49,805 nt of DNA from contig NZ_JAUMUL010000016.1 in NCBI RefSeq assembly GCF_030530635.1, positions 1 through 49,805 on the forward strand. Reading direction: 5' to 3'. Under the pieces are notes generated by a model. That model searched no databases. It worked only from the letters and a program-made list of their open reading frames with translations, and was not told the DNA's origin. This document shows, in pieces, positions 35,152 through 43,446 of the stretch (position 1 is its first letter; every line of letters begins with the position of its first letter). The DNA is from Actinomyces sp. Its GTDB lineage: Bacteria > Actinomycetota > Actinomycetes > Actinomycetales > Actinomycetaceae. The position numbers were made by a program, and so were the translations under genes.

Positions 35152-36092
35152 GTCGGTCCGGACAGATCGTCCCCGACGACGCACATGCGGGCGCCGGTGC
35201 GGACCTGCCCGCTGGGAACGACGCCTTTCGCCCCGGCGTTCACGATGAGCAGTCCGTAGCGGAGTACGCCGCCAGCGTCGCCGGACCCAACGACCCCGAC
35301 GCCGAATCCACCCACCATCGCCGTGCCCGACTCGCCCGGCGCCGCCGGTTACTGACCTGGCAGGGGATCCCGGCGCTCATCGCCGCCTTGGTGGCCGTGT
35401 GGATACTGACGATCTACGGGCTGACCTTCGCCGGGAACCATGCGGCCCTGGGTGGAGACTACGCCGCCGCGGTCGGCCGTTACCGGGTGGTCGCGCGCCT
35501 GAACCCCTGGCTGGAGCAGTGGCGCGTCCACTACAACCTGGGCACCGCCCAGTTGATGAACGAACAGTTGGACGCCGCCGTCGGCGAGTTGGAGGAGGCG
35601 CTTAAGACCGCTCCCGCGGCCGGCACGATTCAGGTGCCGGACGAGGAGGGGAACATGGTGACGATCCTGGACCCGGCGGCACCCGAGTGCCTGGTGCGAG
35701 TGAACCTGTACGTGACCCACCTGTCGCTGGCCAGTGTGGCCTCGAATGCGGGTGACACCGCCGCCGCCGAGGCGGAGGTGGACGCTGCCGTCCAGGCCGC
35801 CGGCCAGTGCGAGGTGCCTCCTGTGCCACAGCTCTCGGAGGAACCGGACCCGGACCCCACATCGTCTCCAACCCCCACCGCCGAGCCGACGCCGTCGGAC
35901 GACTCGACCGGCGGCGCGCCCACCCCGGAGCCAACTCCCACCGGGCGGGGTGAGCAGCTTTCGACGTCGTCGCCGGACTCCTCGCCCACCCCCACCGACT
36001 CCAAGCGCCAGGAACTGGTGGACCGCAACGGCGACGCCAACTCCACCGAAGATCCCGGCATCATACGTGGCGGTGACGGACGCGACTGGTGA
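35148..36092 (+). CDS. TPR-like membrane protein closing the operon
   Basis: A 314-residue protein that overlaps the second VWA gene by ATGA. An acidic N-terminus and an Arg patch (RRARLARRRR) precede one helix (IPALIAALVAVWILTIYGL). Outside lie TPR-like repeats: GDYAAAVGRYRVVARLNPWLEQWRVHYNLGTAQLMNEQLDAAVGELEEAL. A Pro/Thr/Ser-rich tail follows with PTPTAEPTPSDD. This matches the TPR component (BatC/BatE-like) of MoxR-VWA loci and may hold client proteins. Confidence 0.8.
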   Translation: MSRSGQIVPDDAHAGAGADLPAGNDAFRPGVHDEQSVAEYAASVAGPNDPDAESTHHRRARLARRRRLLTWQGIPALIAALVAVWILTIYGLTFAGNHAALGGDYAAAVGRYRVVARLNPWLEQWRVHYNLGTAQLMNEQLDAAVGELEEALKTAPAAGTIQVPDEEGNMVTILDPAAPECLVRVNLYVTHLSLASVASNAGDTAAAEAEVDAAVQAAGQCEVPPVPQLSEEPDPDPTSSPTPTAEPTPSDDSTGGAPTPEPTPTGRGEQLSTSSPDSSPTPTDSKRQELVDRNGDANSTEDPGIIRGGDGRDW

Positions 36093-36143
36093 CATGCCGA
36101 CAGGGGGCCGGGGTGACGTCCCGTGGCCTCCCGTGGCCGGGGT

Positions 36144-36815
36144 TCAGCCGGCGGCGCGGGCGGGGTGGGGTGCCGATTCGGTCCCGTGCGGGGGGCGGAT
36201 GGACGGGACGGCGTGGTCCGGCGTCGGAGCACCCACGGCCCGCAGCACGAACATGTCCAGGGCGTCCAGGTAGGCGGTGCGGGCGCGCGGCTCGGTCGGT
36301 GTGGGGCGTCCGCCCAGGACACAGGCGTGGATCAGCGGAATCAGCAGGGCCGGGTCCTGGCGGGCGATGACGCCGGCGTCCATGGCGTCGGTCAGGATGC
36401 GGGTGAGCATCGCCGTCATGTGGCCGGCGTGGGCGTGCAGGCGGCCGGCGGTGTCACGGGATACGGAGTTGGCCAGTGGCCCGGTGGCGGGGAAGTGATA
36501 GTGGCGTTTGACAAGCGCCTGCTGGCGCACATAGATGCGTAGCCGGTCGATTGGGTCGGCGACGTTAGCGAGGATGCGGGTCAGCTCCCTGGCGTAGCGG
36601 CCCGTCTCGTGCTCCATGAAGGCCAGGAGGAGGTCCTCCTTGTCCGTGAAGTGGTTGTAGACGGCGGTGCGGCCCACGCCGGCGCGAGCGGCCACGTCGG
36701 ACAGGGTGATCTTGTCGAAGGGACGCTGGCTCAGCAGCTCGGACAGGGAGTCGAACAGAGCGCGGCGGGTGCGCTCGCGGTGCTCGGCGAGGGAACTACC
36801 CATGATCTTCGGCAT
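36144..36815 (-). CDS. TetR-family transcriptional regulator
   Basis: A 223-residue repressor. The N-terminal HTH (about 12-60) has ALFDSLSELLSQRPFDKITLSDVAARAGVGRTAVYNHFTDKEDLLLAFM, a strong TetR_N match. The ligand-binding domain is helical and not assignable. ATG 36815 fits a leaderless transcript, since TAGGGT lies 6 bases upstream as a possible -10 box; ATG 36803 is an alternative. It is convergent with the TPR gene. No obvious target gene flanks it except by position. Confidence 0.88.
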   Translation of the reverse strand: MPKIMGSSLAEHRERTRRALFDSLSELLSQRPFDKITLSDVAARAGVGRTAVYNHFTDKEDLLLAFMEHETGRYARELTRILANVADPIDRLRIYVRQQALVKRHYHFPATGPLANSVSRDTAGRLHAHAGHMTAMLTRILTDAMDAGVIARQDPALLIPLIHACVLGGRPTPTEPRARTAYLDALDMFVLRAVGAPTPDHAVPSIRPPHGTESAPHPARAAG

Positions 36816-36879
36816 GAGGACACCCTAACCCTTAAGGTGACGCAGCGGCGAGAAGCGTCAGCAAGTCGGCCCCCACGCC

Positions 36880-36896
36880 GCCGAGATCGGTCGAAG
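36880..36896 (-). repeat. Dispersed repeat, single partial unit (copy 6)
   Basis: GCCGAGATCGGTCGAAG matches the flank-side unit of copies 2 and 4 (GAGATCGGTCGA). Only one core is present, in the gap between the Nudix 3' end and the TetR start. Confidence 0.5.
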
Positions 36897-36959
36897 TGGC
36901 TTGGTGCCTGAGGACGGTTGCTTCGGGAGTGGGTATTGGGGCGTGCCGACACTGAGCGG

Positions 36960-37550
36960 TTAGCGCGCGTGCGCGAGCATGCGGTTGAGCGCCTCCAGGA
37001 TCGGCCTGTCGGCGGGCAGCCAGGGCAGGGTGCCGACCTCGTCCAGCGGCACCCAGCTCAGCGTCGCGTGGGCGCCACCGAGCCTGGCGGTGCCCATGGG
37101 CTCCGCCAGCCAGACGCGCATGCGATAGCCGTGCATCGCCGGCCAGGCCGGGCGGTCGTCACCGGGGAGGGCGGCGGTGTCTGTATCGGAATCCGGCCCG
37201 GCGGTCGGTGGCGGCACCGCCAGATCGGGGGAGGGGAGAATCTCTGCGCCCAGTCGTACCCCCATGCTGAGCTCCTCCGCGAGTTCGCGCACCAGGGCCG
37301 CCTTCGGCGTCTCGCCCGGTTCGACCTTCCCCCCGGGGAACTCGTACTGACCGGTGTGCTCGGCCGGGTAGGCGCGGGCCGCGCACAGCAGCCTGCTCGG
37401 CGCAGCGCGCGTGGGGCAGGGGGCGGCCGTTGCGGCTGAGGACGCGGTCGGTGCCCGGCCTGCATCCGTCTGATCCGCGTTCGGCAGTCGGTCCAGAACG
37501 GCGGCGGCCACCACCAGGCGGCTGGGGCGGGCGCGACGCGTTTCGAGCAT
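36960..37550 (-). CDS. Nudix hydrolase (MutT-like)
   Basis: A 196-residue Nudix hydrolase. The Nudix box is GGKVEPGETPKAALVRELAEEL, with the Gly, the REUxEE core and the metal-binding glutamates intact, although the Gly after EEL is Ser. YEFPGGK is MutT-like, so sanitation of 8-oxo-dGTP is possible. A Thr/Ala/Pro-rich insert after the first strand (about 25-50) and a second one (about 110-130) make it longer than E. coli MutT. It is monocistronic, with a MITE-like element upstream. Confidence 0.85.
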   Translation of the reverse strand: MLETRRARPSRLVVAAAVLDRLPNADQTDAGRAPTASSAATAAPCPTRAAPSRLLCAARAYPAEHTGQYEFPGGKVEPGETPKAALVRELAEELSMGVRLGAEILPSPDLAVPPPTAGPDSDTDTAALPGDDRPAWPAMHGYRMRVWLAEPMGTARLGGAHATLSWVPLDEVGTLPWLPADRPILEALNRMLAHAR

Positions 37551-37610
37551 GGACCGACCCTAGGCCACGCGCGCCGAGACCGGCCGGGACCGCGTGCGGG
37601 TGCGCACAGT

Positions 37611-37733
37611 TGTCACGAAATGCACCACTTTCAACCCGCCCGGCGGTTAGACCATCTTCAAATCCGCGTAGTCATGCGGCCCGGCGATGTTACTAGGGAG
37701 CGGTCCCGTCTTAAAGTGGTGCATTCTGTGACA
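37611..37733. mobile_element. MITE-like element with 21-bp terminal inverted repeats
   Basis: The left end TGTCACGAAATGCACCACTT(T) at 37611-37631 and the reverse complement of the right end, TGTCACAGAATGCACCACTT(T) at 37713-37733, differ at only two of 21 bases. The 123-bp element encodes no protein. I see no convincing target-site duplication. It lies between the divergent Nudix and M50B-like genes and probably carries or disrupts their promoters. The parent transposon is not in the window. Confidence 0.75.
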
Positions 37734-37835
37734 GTATTCGCCCGATTCAGGGCGGGAGCACCGGTCCAACACCGGTCCAGGCTGTGCTTGGACAACACCC
37801 GCACAGGAACGCCTGGCAGACTGCGGCCGGTGATC

Positions 37836-38630
37836 ATGATCAGCACGGCCGCAATCAACGTGGTAGCCCTCGGCGCGGCGGGGATGTCCCTGGGCGCCGC
37901 CGATGCCGCTGCGGTCACCGACGCGGTCGGCTTCTGGGACGGCGCTCTCGCCCGCCTCGCCGCTACGGCCCCGCCCGACCCGCGGCTGCTGTGGCCCGCG
38001 GGGGTCGTGGTGTTCCTGGCGTGGGCGCTGCCGTGGTTGCGCCGCTGGGCACGGGCGCTGACCACACTCGTACATGAGGCCGGACACGCCGCCGTCGGCA
38101 TGCTGGTGGGGCGGCGCTTCCACGGCTTCGTCGTGGAGGGCGACCTGTCGGGGCGGGCAGTCACCTCCGGCCGCAGCCGTGGGCCCGGCCGCTGCGTCAC
38201 CGCCTGGGCCGGGTACCCGATGCCAGCCCTCGTTGGGGCGGGCGCAGTGCTCGCGGCCCTGGCGGGCTGGGCGGGCACGGTGCTGGCGGTGGCGCTGGGG
38301 GTGCTGGCAGTGCTGCTGGTGATGAGCCGGTCGGTGCGTACCGCGGGACTGGTGACGCTGTGCGGCGCGGCGGTGGCGGCCCTGTGGTGGTGGGGCGACG
38401 CCGCCGCGGTGCCGCTGCGCGCAGGCCTGGTGGTGGGTGTCGGACTTCTGCTGCTCGCCGGGGCGTGGGAGTCGCTCGGCGCCGTCGCCCGCTCGCGCGA
38501 CGGCGGTGCCGACCACCGCACGCTGGCGCGGCTCACGCCGCTGCCTGCCGGATTCTGGTGGTTGACCTGGGCGCTGGTCGATGCCGGCGCGACCTGGCTG
38601 GTGCTGCGCTCCGCAGCCGAGCTGTGGTAG
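37836..38630 (+). CDS. M50B-like membrane metalloprotease
   Basis: A 264-residue polytopic protein with the zinc-protease motif HEAGH (His80-Glu81-His84) in TTLVHEAGHAAVGMLVGRRFHGF, as in M50B-like proteins. A tail helix and about six further hydrophobic segments follow. The matching third ligand is not obvious. RCVTAWAGYPMPALVGAG carries the conserved G-Y-P/A region. Site-2-type intramembrane cleavage is the inferred role. ATG 37836 is chosen; GTG 37830 two codons upstream is an alternative. No ribosome site is apparent. Confidence 0.75.
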   Translation: MISTAAINVVALGAAGMSLGAADAAAVTDAVGFWDGALARLAATAPPDPRLLWPAGVVVFLAWALPWLRRWARALTTLVHEAGHAAVGMLVGRRFHGFVVEGDLSGRAVTSGRSRGPGRCVTAWAGYPMPALVGAGAVLAALAGWAGTVLAVALGVLAVLLVMSRSVRTAGLVTLCGAAVAALWWWGDAAAVPLRAGLVVGVGLLLLAGAWESLGAVARSRDGGADHRTLARLTPLPAGFWWLTWALVDAGATWLVLRSAAELW

Positions 38631-38718
38631 GGCTGCCGCAGTCCATATCAAGACCCACGTAACAAACACGTGTTAGAAAACACCGGTATTCCTGTTACAG
38701 ACATTTTCTCATGGACAC

Positions 38719-40710
38719 CTAGCGCAGGGCTTGGGCGGGGTGGATGCGTCCTGCTTTACGCGAGGCGATCACAGCTGCGGCTAGGCCGGTGAGGATACCT
38801 GCGACGATACCGAGGGGGAAACTGAGCGGGTCGATTACTGGGCGCCAGTGTTGGAAGATTGTGATTGCCAGGACCACGAGGAGTGAGAGTATGGATCCGC
38901 ATGCTCCCCCGATAAGCCCGATGAGAAGGGATTCAGCTGATATGAGGGTGCGCAGGTGGTTCCTCTTGGCTCCCATAGCCCGACGTAGGGCGAGTTCACC
39001 GGTGCGGGTTTGAACGGAGTTGTTCATTGCGTTGGATAGGATCGCCAGACCTGACAGAGCGGACACGACCGTGAGGGTCTGCAGTGCGGTGCGCACGCTG
39101 GTCTCCAGCTCTTCGCGCATCTGCGTGGGGTCGGGTGGCGAGTCCGTGATGGCGGTCTCCACGTGTGTGGGCACCCATGCCAACGCGGCCACGTTTGCGA
39201 TTGCGGAGGCAGCGCCCGGCGCTGTACGGATTTCGAGGACGTTTTCTGCGGCTGGGGCAACGGCGCTGGCTTCTTCCTGGCTCATTACAACACCGCCGAG
39301 CAACTCCGAGCGGATACCGGCATCTGTGATGATGCCGACTACCTCGTAGGGCTTACCCCGAACCCAGAGGGTCGGGGAAGCGTCCAAGGGGCCCAGGCCG
39401 CAAGCGGAAGCAGCGGCCTCACCGATAAGGACTTGATCATGGTCTAAGGGCAAGGTTTCGCCCCGCGTGGTCAACAAATCCTTCAGCGGCGTGATCGGGG
39501 TCAGTCCGTAGACGGGAAGATTAACGACGCGTAAGGAGGGGTCAGAAGTGGCGGGGTGATTGTCGTGCCGCGAGACGAGCATGGCTTCTTGCAACCCGTT
39601 GATAGAGGCGATCCGGTCAACAGCCTCAGGATCGGGTTGAGCGACGACTTGGGGAATGTATCCGGTGTCCGTCGGATCCGTCAACGCAACGGCTACGCGC
39701 CTATTGCGTTGCGCGTCAAAAACATCCGAGACCTGGTAACTGGCCGTGTATGCCAGACTAATGACGGTGAGGAACAGCGTAACGGCGATAACTACTACCC
39801 CGATCAGCCGTGAAGAGCGGCCAGGGTCGCTGACCAGGGCTTGGGAAACGTCATGCCACAGCATTCGAGGATGAACGCGCGACGCCGTTGTCGGAGTGCC
39901 GCCACGAGTGCATCTGAATGGCGATCTCCGACGATGCCGACTAGGTGACGCGGCCGTGCCCTGGAAGAGCGCGGCCCCTGGCTCAGTGGTTTGACCGCCC
40001 TGTGCAGCCGGGCCGTCCGCCGTATCATTAGCGGAAGCATCGGACTGTTGTGTGACCACACCATCGACCACGCGAAGACGTCGGGATGCTTTCGCGGCGA
40101 CCGCCGGATCATGTGTGACTACGATGATCGTCGTCCCACGGTCGTTGAGGTCGGCCAGCATGTCCATAATGAGCTGAGACGAACGACTATCCAGATTCCC
40201 AGTGGGCTCATCGGCCACAACAACTGGCGCGCCACCGCAAATAGCTCTTGCAATAGCGATACGTTGACGTTCGCCACCTGATAAACGTTCGGCAGGAATA
40301 TCAGCCCGCTCGCTCAGGCCCACGAAAGCCAGCGCCTCATACGCGCGCATTCTGGCTGACTCAGGGTCCCCGCCTTGGTAGGCCATGCCAAGCATAACAT
40401 TCTCAACCGCTGTACGCAGTGGAAGCAAATGGAAAGACTGGAAGACAAATCCGAAGATGCTACCTCGCAGATCGGCAGCCCGGGTGTCACTCAAGCCAAC
40501 AACGTCGACGTCGTCGATCCGGTACGAACCGTGCGTCGGCTTATCAAGAAGAGCCAGAATATTGAGTAACGTCGACTTCCCGGCTCCGGACGGCCCCTCA
40601 ATTGCCACGAAGTCGCCCTGGTTGATCGTGATGCTGACCGACTTCAGAGCATGGACCGGTACAACAGCCTCATAAGTGCGACTGGCATTCTCTAAGGTCA
40701 GAACCGTCAT
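38719..40710 (-). CDS. MacB-like ABC transporter (ATPase + FtsX permease)
   Basis: A 663-residue single-chain transporter. Residues 1-225 are the ATPase: Walker A EGPSGAGKSTLLN, signature LSGGERQRIAIARAI, Walker B VVVADEPTGNLD, H-loop VVTHD. An Arg/Ser/Gly-rich linker (about 230-290) leads to the membrane part, with TM1 about 303-325 (LIGVVVIAVTLFLTVISLAY), a large extracytoplasmic domain, then an FtsX domain with three helices (TLTVVSALSGLAILSNA...). It matches MacB topology. The linker HRRRSPFRCTRGG is unusual. It overlaps the adaptor gene by ATGA. Base composition is lower in GC than neighbours. Confidence 0.9.
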   Translation of the reverse strand: MTVLTLENASRTYEAVVPVHALKSVSITINQGDFVAIEGPSGAGKSTLLNILALLDKPTHGSYRIDDVDVVGLSDTRAADLRGSIFGFVFQSFHLLPLRTAVENVMLGMAYQGGDPESARMRAYEALAFVGLSERADIPAERLSGGERQRIAIARAICGGAPVVVADEPTGNLDSRSSQLIMDMLADLNDRGTTIIVVTHDPAVAAKASRRLRVVDGVVTQQSDASANDTADGPAAQGGQTTEPGAALFQGTAASPSRHRRRSPFRCTRGGTPTTASRVHPRMLWHDVSQALVSDPGRSSRLIGVVVIAVTLFLTVISLAYTASYQVSDVFDAQRNRRVAVALTDPTDTGYIPQVVAQPDPEAVDRIASINGLQEAMLVSRHDNHPATSDPSLRVVNLPVYGLTPITPLKDLLTTRGETLPLDHDQVLIGEAAASACGLGPLDASPTLWVRGKPYEVVGIITDAGIRSELLGGVVMSQEEASAVAPAAENVLEIRTAPGAASAIANVAALAWVPTHVETAITDSPPDPTQMREELETSVRTALQTLTVVSALSGLAILSNAMNNSVQTRTGELALRRAMGAKRNHLRTLISAESLLIGLIGGACGSILSLLVVLAITIFQHWRPVIDPLSFPLGIVAGILTGLAAAVIASRKAGRIHPAQALR

Positions 40711-42020
40711 GATCCGTCCACACGCACACGATCACCCACGGTCAACGACTCCTCGCTCACGGCACACTGACTACCTACACAACCCAGGACCTCAACCTGT
40801 ACAGCCACAAACTGTCCAGACGATTCTTGCCGTAGCACGGTGTGCTGCCCATTGGGGGCGGTCACCACAGCACGTTTAGGGATGACAATGACATCAGTCA
40901 GTGTCGGGCTTCGATCAATAGTAAGCAGAACTGACTCGTCCTGCGTCAAGTCCGCCGGTAAAGGGAGATCTGGACTGAACGTCAACGTGTAACTCGCACT
41001 GGTCGCAGCTGCACCACCCGCAGAATCGGACGACGATGACTGTCCGCCGCTACTCCCGGCAATGTTTCCGCTGGCCTCGGCACCCCCGGGGGTGCTAGGT
41101 GACTCAATTGTGTCTAAAGTGAAGGTGTATTGCTGATCTTTAATCGTAGCCGTTGCCGACACACCCGCCTGTAAGCTCTCTGCGATAGCCTGTGGCACTT
41201 CAGCCTTGACGCGCGCAAGCCCGGACCGCAGCGTGATCACCGCAGAAGAGTCCGTCAGTGTGGTTCCCACCGATGGAATCGAACTCACCACGGCACCGGC
41301 ACCCGATTGAGGTATGTAGATGATTTCACCACGCGGAACCGTGACCCGACGCTTCACAACCTCCTCCGACGCCTTGTTTTGCGCCGAGGAGTCGCCACTG
41401 TTTTCAGAGTGTGAAGATCCTTTGGAGGTCGACGAATTAGAACTCTGTTGTGACGACGCACCATCGGCCCGCGTTGAATCCGACGTAGTTGATACTAATG
41501 GCTCAAAATCGATAGCACGATACAACTGTGTGACAGCACTAGCGGTTGCTGAACCGAACTGCCCATCGATAGTCAGTGAATATCCTATCTCGACCAGTGC
41601 GATCTGTAACTGTCGTACGTCGTCACCTTCGTCCCCCTCCGTGAGATCCCGGTACGTAGGAAAATCTCCCATCAGCGCGATAAGCGGGCGGCCGTTAATC
41701 CGTAGTACGGACTGGCCAGGAATCAGCTGGTGACCAACAGCCACTCCCGTATCAGTCACTACATTCGTCCCGTCACCAAGAGGAACTGAGATGGTCGTGA
41801 CACCCTCTTTGCTTACGGACCCCTTGGCAGTGAGCTGGTCAACCAGAGTCCCCCGCTGTGCCACCACCGCGATCGGATCCAATGTTGGTGATGCGGCAGC
41901 AGCCTCGCGCTGTGCGGGAGACTGCACGGTTTTAGCTATAAACCATACCCCGCCAAGTGCTACAGCTGCGGCCGACAACACGGCTAAAGTAATCAGCGCA
42001 CCCCGGAACTTCACATTCAC
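40707..42020 (-). CDS. Efflux adaptor with peptidoglycan-binding domain (MacA-like)
   Basis: A 437-residue exported protein: signal anchor at about 9-30, a PG_binding_1-type domain (GDDVRQLQIALVEIGYSL, about 135-165), a Ser-rich hydrophilic insert (about 180-225), a beta-barrel or lipoyl-like part (VKRRVTVPRGEIIYIPQSG) and a C-terminal domain with PKRAVVTAPNGQHTVL. This is the Gram-positive form of the MacA/HlyD adaptor and pairs with the MacB-like protein, which it overlaps by ATGA. It should connect the transporter to the cell wall. Confidence 0.85.
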   Translation of the reverse strand: MNVKFRGALITLAVLSAAAVALGGVWFIAKTVQSPAQREAAAASPTLDPIAVVAQRGTLVDQLTAKGSVSKEGVTTISVPLGDGTNVVTDTGVAVGHQLIPGQSVLRINGRPLIALMGDFPTYRDLTEGDEGDDVRQLQIALVEIGYSLTIDGQFGSATASAVTQLYRAIDFEPLVSTTSDSTRADGASSQQSSNSSTSKGSSHSENSGDSSAQNKASEEVVKRRVTVPRGEIIYIPQSGAGAVVSSIPSVGTTLTDSSAVITLRSGLARVKAEVPQAIAESLQAGVSATATIKDQQYTFTLDTIESPSTPGGAEASGNIAGSSGGQSSSSDSAGGAAATSASYTLTFSPDLPLPADLTQDESVLLTIDRSPTLTDVIVIPKRAVVTAPNGQHTVLRQESSGQFVAVQVEVLGCVGSQCAVSEESLTVGDRVRVDGS

Positions 42021-42976
42021 CCCGTCAGCACCACGTTTCGGTTTTCTTCGATATATGCTTTCAGCTCTGTTTCCTGATTCTCTATCGCTTCACGTCTGGC
42101 CGTCAAATCTGACAGATTTGCCTTTACATATCGGTCTCTCGCCACCCATACAAGTCCGTATTCCGTCTTATCATACCCACTGTCAGCATCACATTGAGCA
42201 TCCTGAGTCGCAATAGCGATCTCTTCCGCGCTCACCGAAGTCGGATTCAGTGCTTCAAGACTGTCAGGGTTATCAAGACCGAACTTGCTAGCCAGAGACG
42301 GTGCCAAACCGGGCGCCTCCTCTGGCAGGTCGGGAATGCCCAGCGGTTTCATGCATTCGCGCCACTGCGCTGCCGCCTCGTCCAATAAGGGGTTGCTTTC
42401 CACTCCTTCTGCGAAGGGTAAATCGTCAGTCACCGTCTCTTGAAACAATGGCGGCTCTGCCGTACCCTCATAGCAGGACTCGTAAGCGCTCCTCCAATCA
42501 GTCGGCTGCGAGTCAATGAACTGGGATGCGCTACGAATTCGTTCCGCCCTGGTGGACGCAGGAGGCTGGTGGTAACCGTACTGCTCCGCCTCCTCAACGG
42601 ACATCCGCCGACTCCAGCCGCCGATGCTTACAACGGCCGGGTCATTCCAGTCATACTCAATAACCGGAGGCGGCGTGTGTCCATTGTCGATCATGCACTT
42701 GGCCACAGAAACGTCCCACGCGTAGTTACGCAGATCAGGATTGACTGAACGATAAGGATCAGTCGGCAACGTGGCCTTGTTGTAATCCTTTATGGTCAAG
42801 CCGCCGTCGGCGGACTGTGCACCGTCTGCAGGAATGTCGGAGGCTGCAATGCTGGAGGCATCAAGCGTGTCATCAGTTGAGTCGGCTGCTTCGCCGCCGC
42901 ATCCCGCAGCGAAAACCAGTACGGCGATCGCTGCGGTTGCGACGACTGAACGTCGACCCCTGGCGGGAGTCAGCAT
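42017..42976 (-). CDS. Putative lipoprotein of the MacAB operon
   Basis: A 319-residue protein with a signal peptide and lipobox (VFAAGC, Cys about 26). The exposed part has a conserved-looking Cys pattern (AKCMIDNGHTPP, YESCYEG, WRECMKPLGIPD, DAQCDADSGYD) and CM..G motifs like those of actinobacterial lipoproteins next to efflux systems. It overlaps the adaptor gene by ATGA and the I36-like gene by seven bases. It may act as immunity protein, chaperone or substrate partner; none is proven. I recognise no named family. Confidence 0.75.
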   Translation of the reverse strand: MLTPARGRRSVVATAAIAVLVFAAGCGGEAADSTDDTLDASSIAASDIPADGAQSADGGLTIKDYNKATLPTDPYRSVNPDLRNYAWDVSVAKCMIDNGHTPPPVIEYDWNDPAVVSIGGWSRRMSVEEAEQYGYHQPPASTRAERIRSASQFIDSQPTDWRSAYESCYEGTAEPPLFQETVTDDLPFAEGVESNPLLDEAAAQWRECMKPLGIPDLPEEAPGLAPSLASKFGLDNPDSLEALNPTSVSAEEIAIATQDAQCDADSGYDKTEYGLVWVARDRYVKANLSDLTARREAIENQETELKAYIEENRNVVLTG

Positions 42977-43362
42977 GACCTGTAGCCGGTGAAGTAGCCG
43001 GAGGAGATCACATCATTGAAAGAATGGTGGGCAAGGTTGTACCAAGATGATCCTCGGCCCATGCGGCGCGACTCTCCGCCGCCGTACGCGTGCTTGAAGA
43101 AGCAGGTGTCTTCGTACCTTCCGCGTTGTTTGGCGGAAGAAGCGACATCGTTCGCCTTCTTGCCGTTGGTCAGTTTCCACTGAGCCAGGTCGGGAATATA
43201 ACGCTGAAATGAAACAGCGCCGCCCTGATAGCCGCTATGCTCCCACAGACACGTGTAGCCGGAACCGCAGTCACCCTGGGCGGCATAGGATGCCGGGGTG
43301 AGAGACATGGCGCCCAGGGCGAGTAGGCCAACAGAAGCGGCGGCAAGGAACTTGGATTTCAT
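42970..43362 (-). CDS. Secreted I36 / gamma-crystallin-like protein
   Basis: A 130-residue exported protein. Signal peptide about 1-28, cleaved near SYA-AQ. The mature part begins DCGSGYTCLWEHSGYQGGAV, as in peptidase inhibitor family I36 (Streptomyces metalloprotease inhibitor) and the gamma-crystallin fold. Four cysteines remain (two at the start, one mid-way, one at the C-terminus), enough for two disulfides. It is the first gene of a four-gene operon, with an excellent promoter upstream and GGAG before ATG 43362. It could inhibit proteases or act as an antimicrobial peptide exported or countered by the transporter. Confidence 0.78.
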   Translation of the reverse strand: MKSKFLAAASVGLLALGAMSLTPASYAAQGDCGSGYTCLWEHSGYQGGAVSFQRYIPDLAQWKLTNGKKANDVASSAKQRGRYEDTCFFKHAYGGGESRRMGRGSSWYNLAHHSFNDVISSGYFTGYRSC

Positions 43363-43409
43363 GTTGACTCCAATCTCTCGATGGGATGCGTCAACCTTGA
43401 CGTGGTATG

Positions 43410-43438
43410 AACGTAACTGGACGCAGCTAGCTTGTCAA
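43410..43438 (-). promoter_or_regulatory. Strong sigma-A promoter of the I36-like operon
   Basis: On the minus strand a perfect -35 TTGACA (43438-43433), a 17-base spacer and a -10 TACGTT (43415-43410) precede the ATG by about 50 bases. Just upstream is ACACCT-TAGTT-AGGTGT (43438-43454), a 6-bp-armed palindrome that touches the -35 and may be an operator. Confidence 0.75.
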
Positions 43439-43446
43439 CACCTTAG

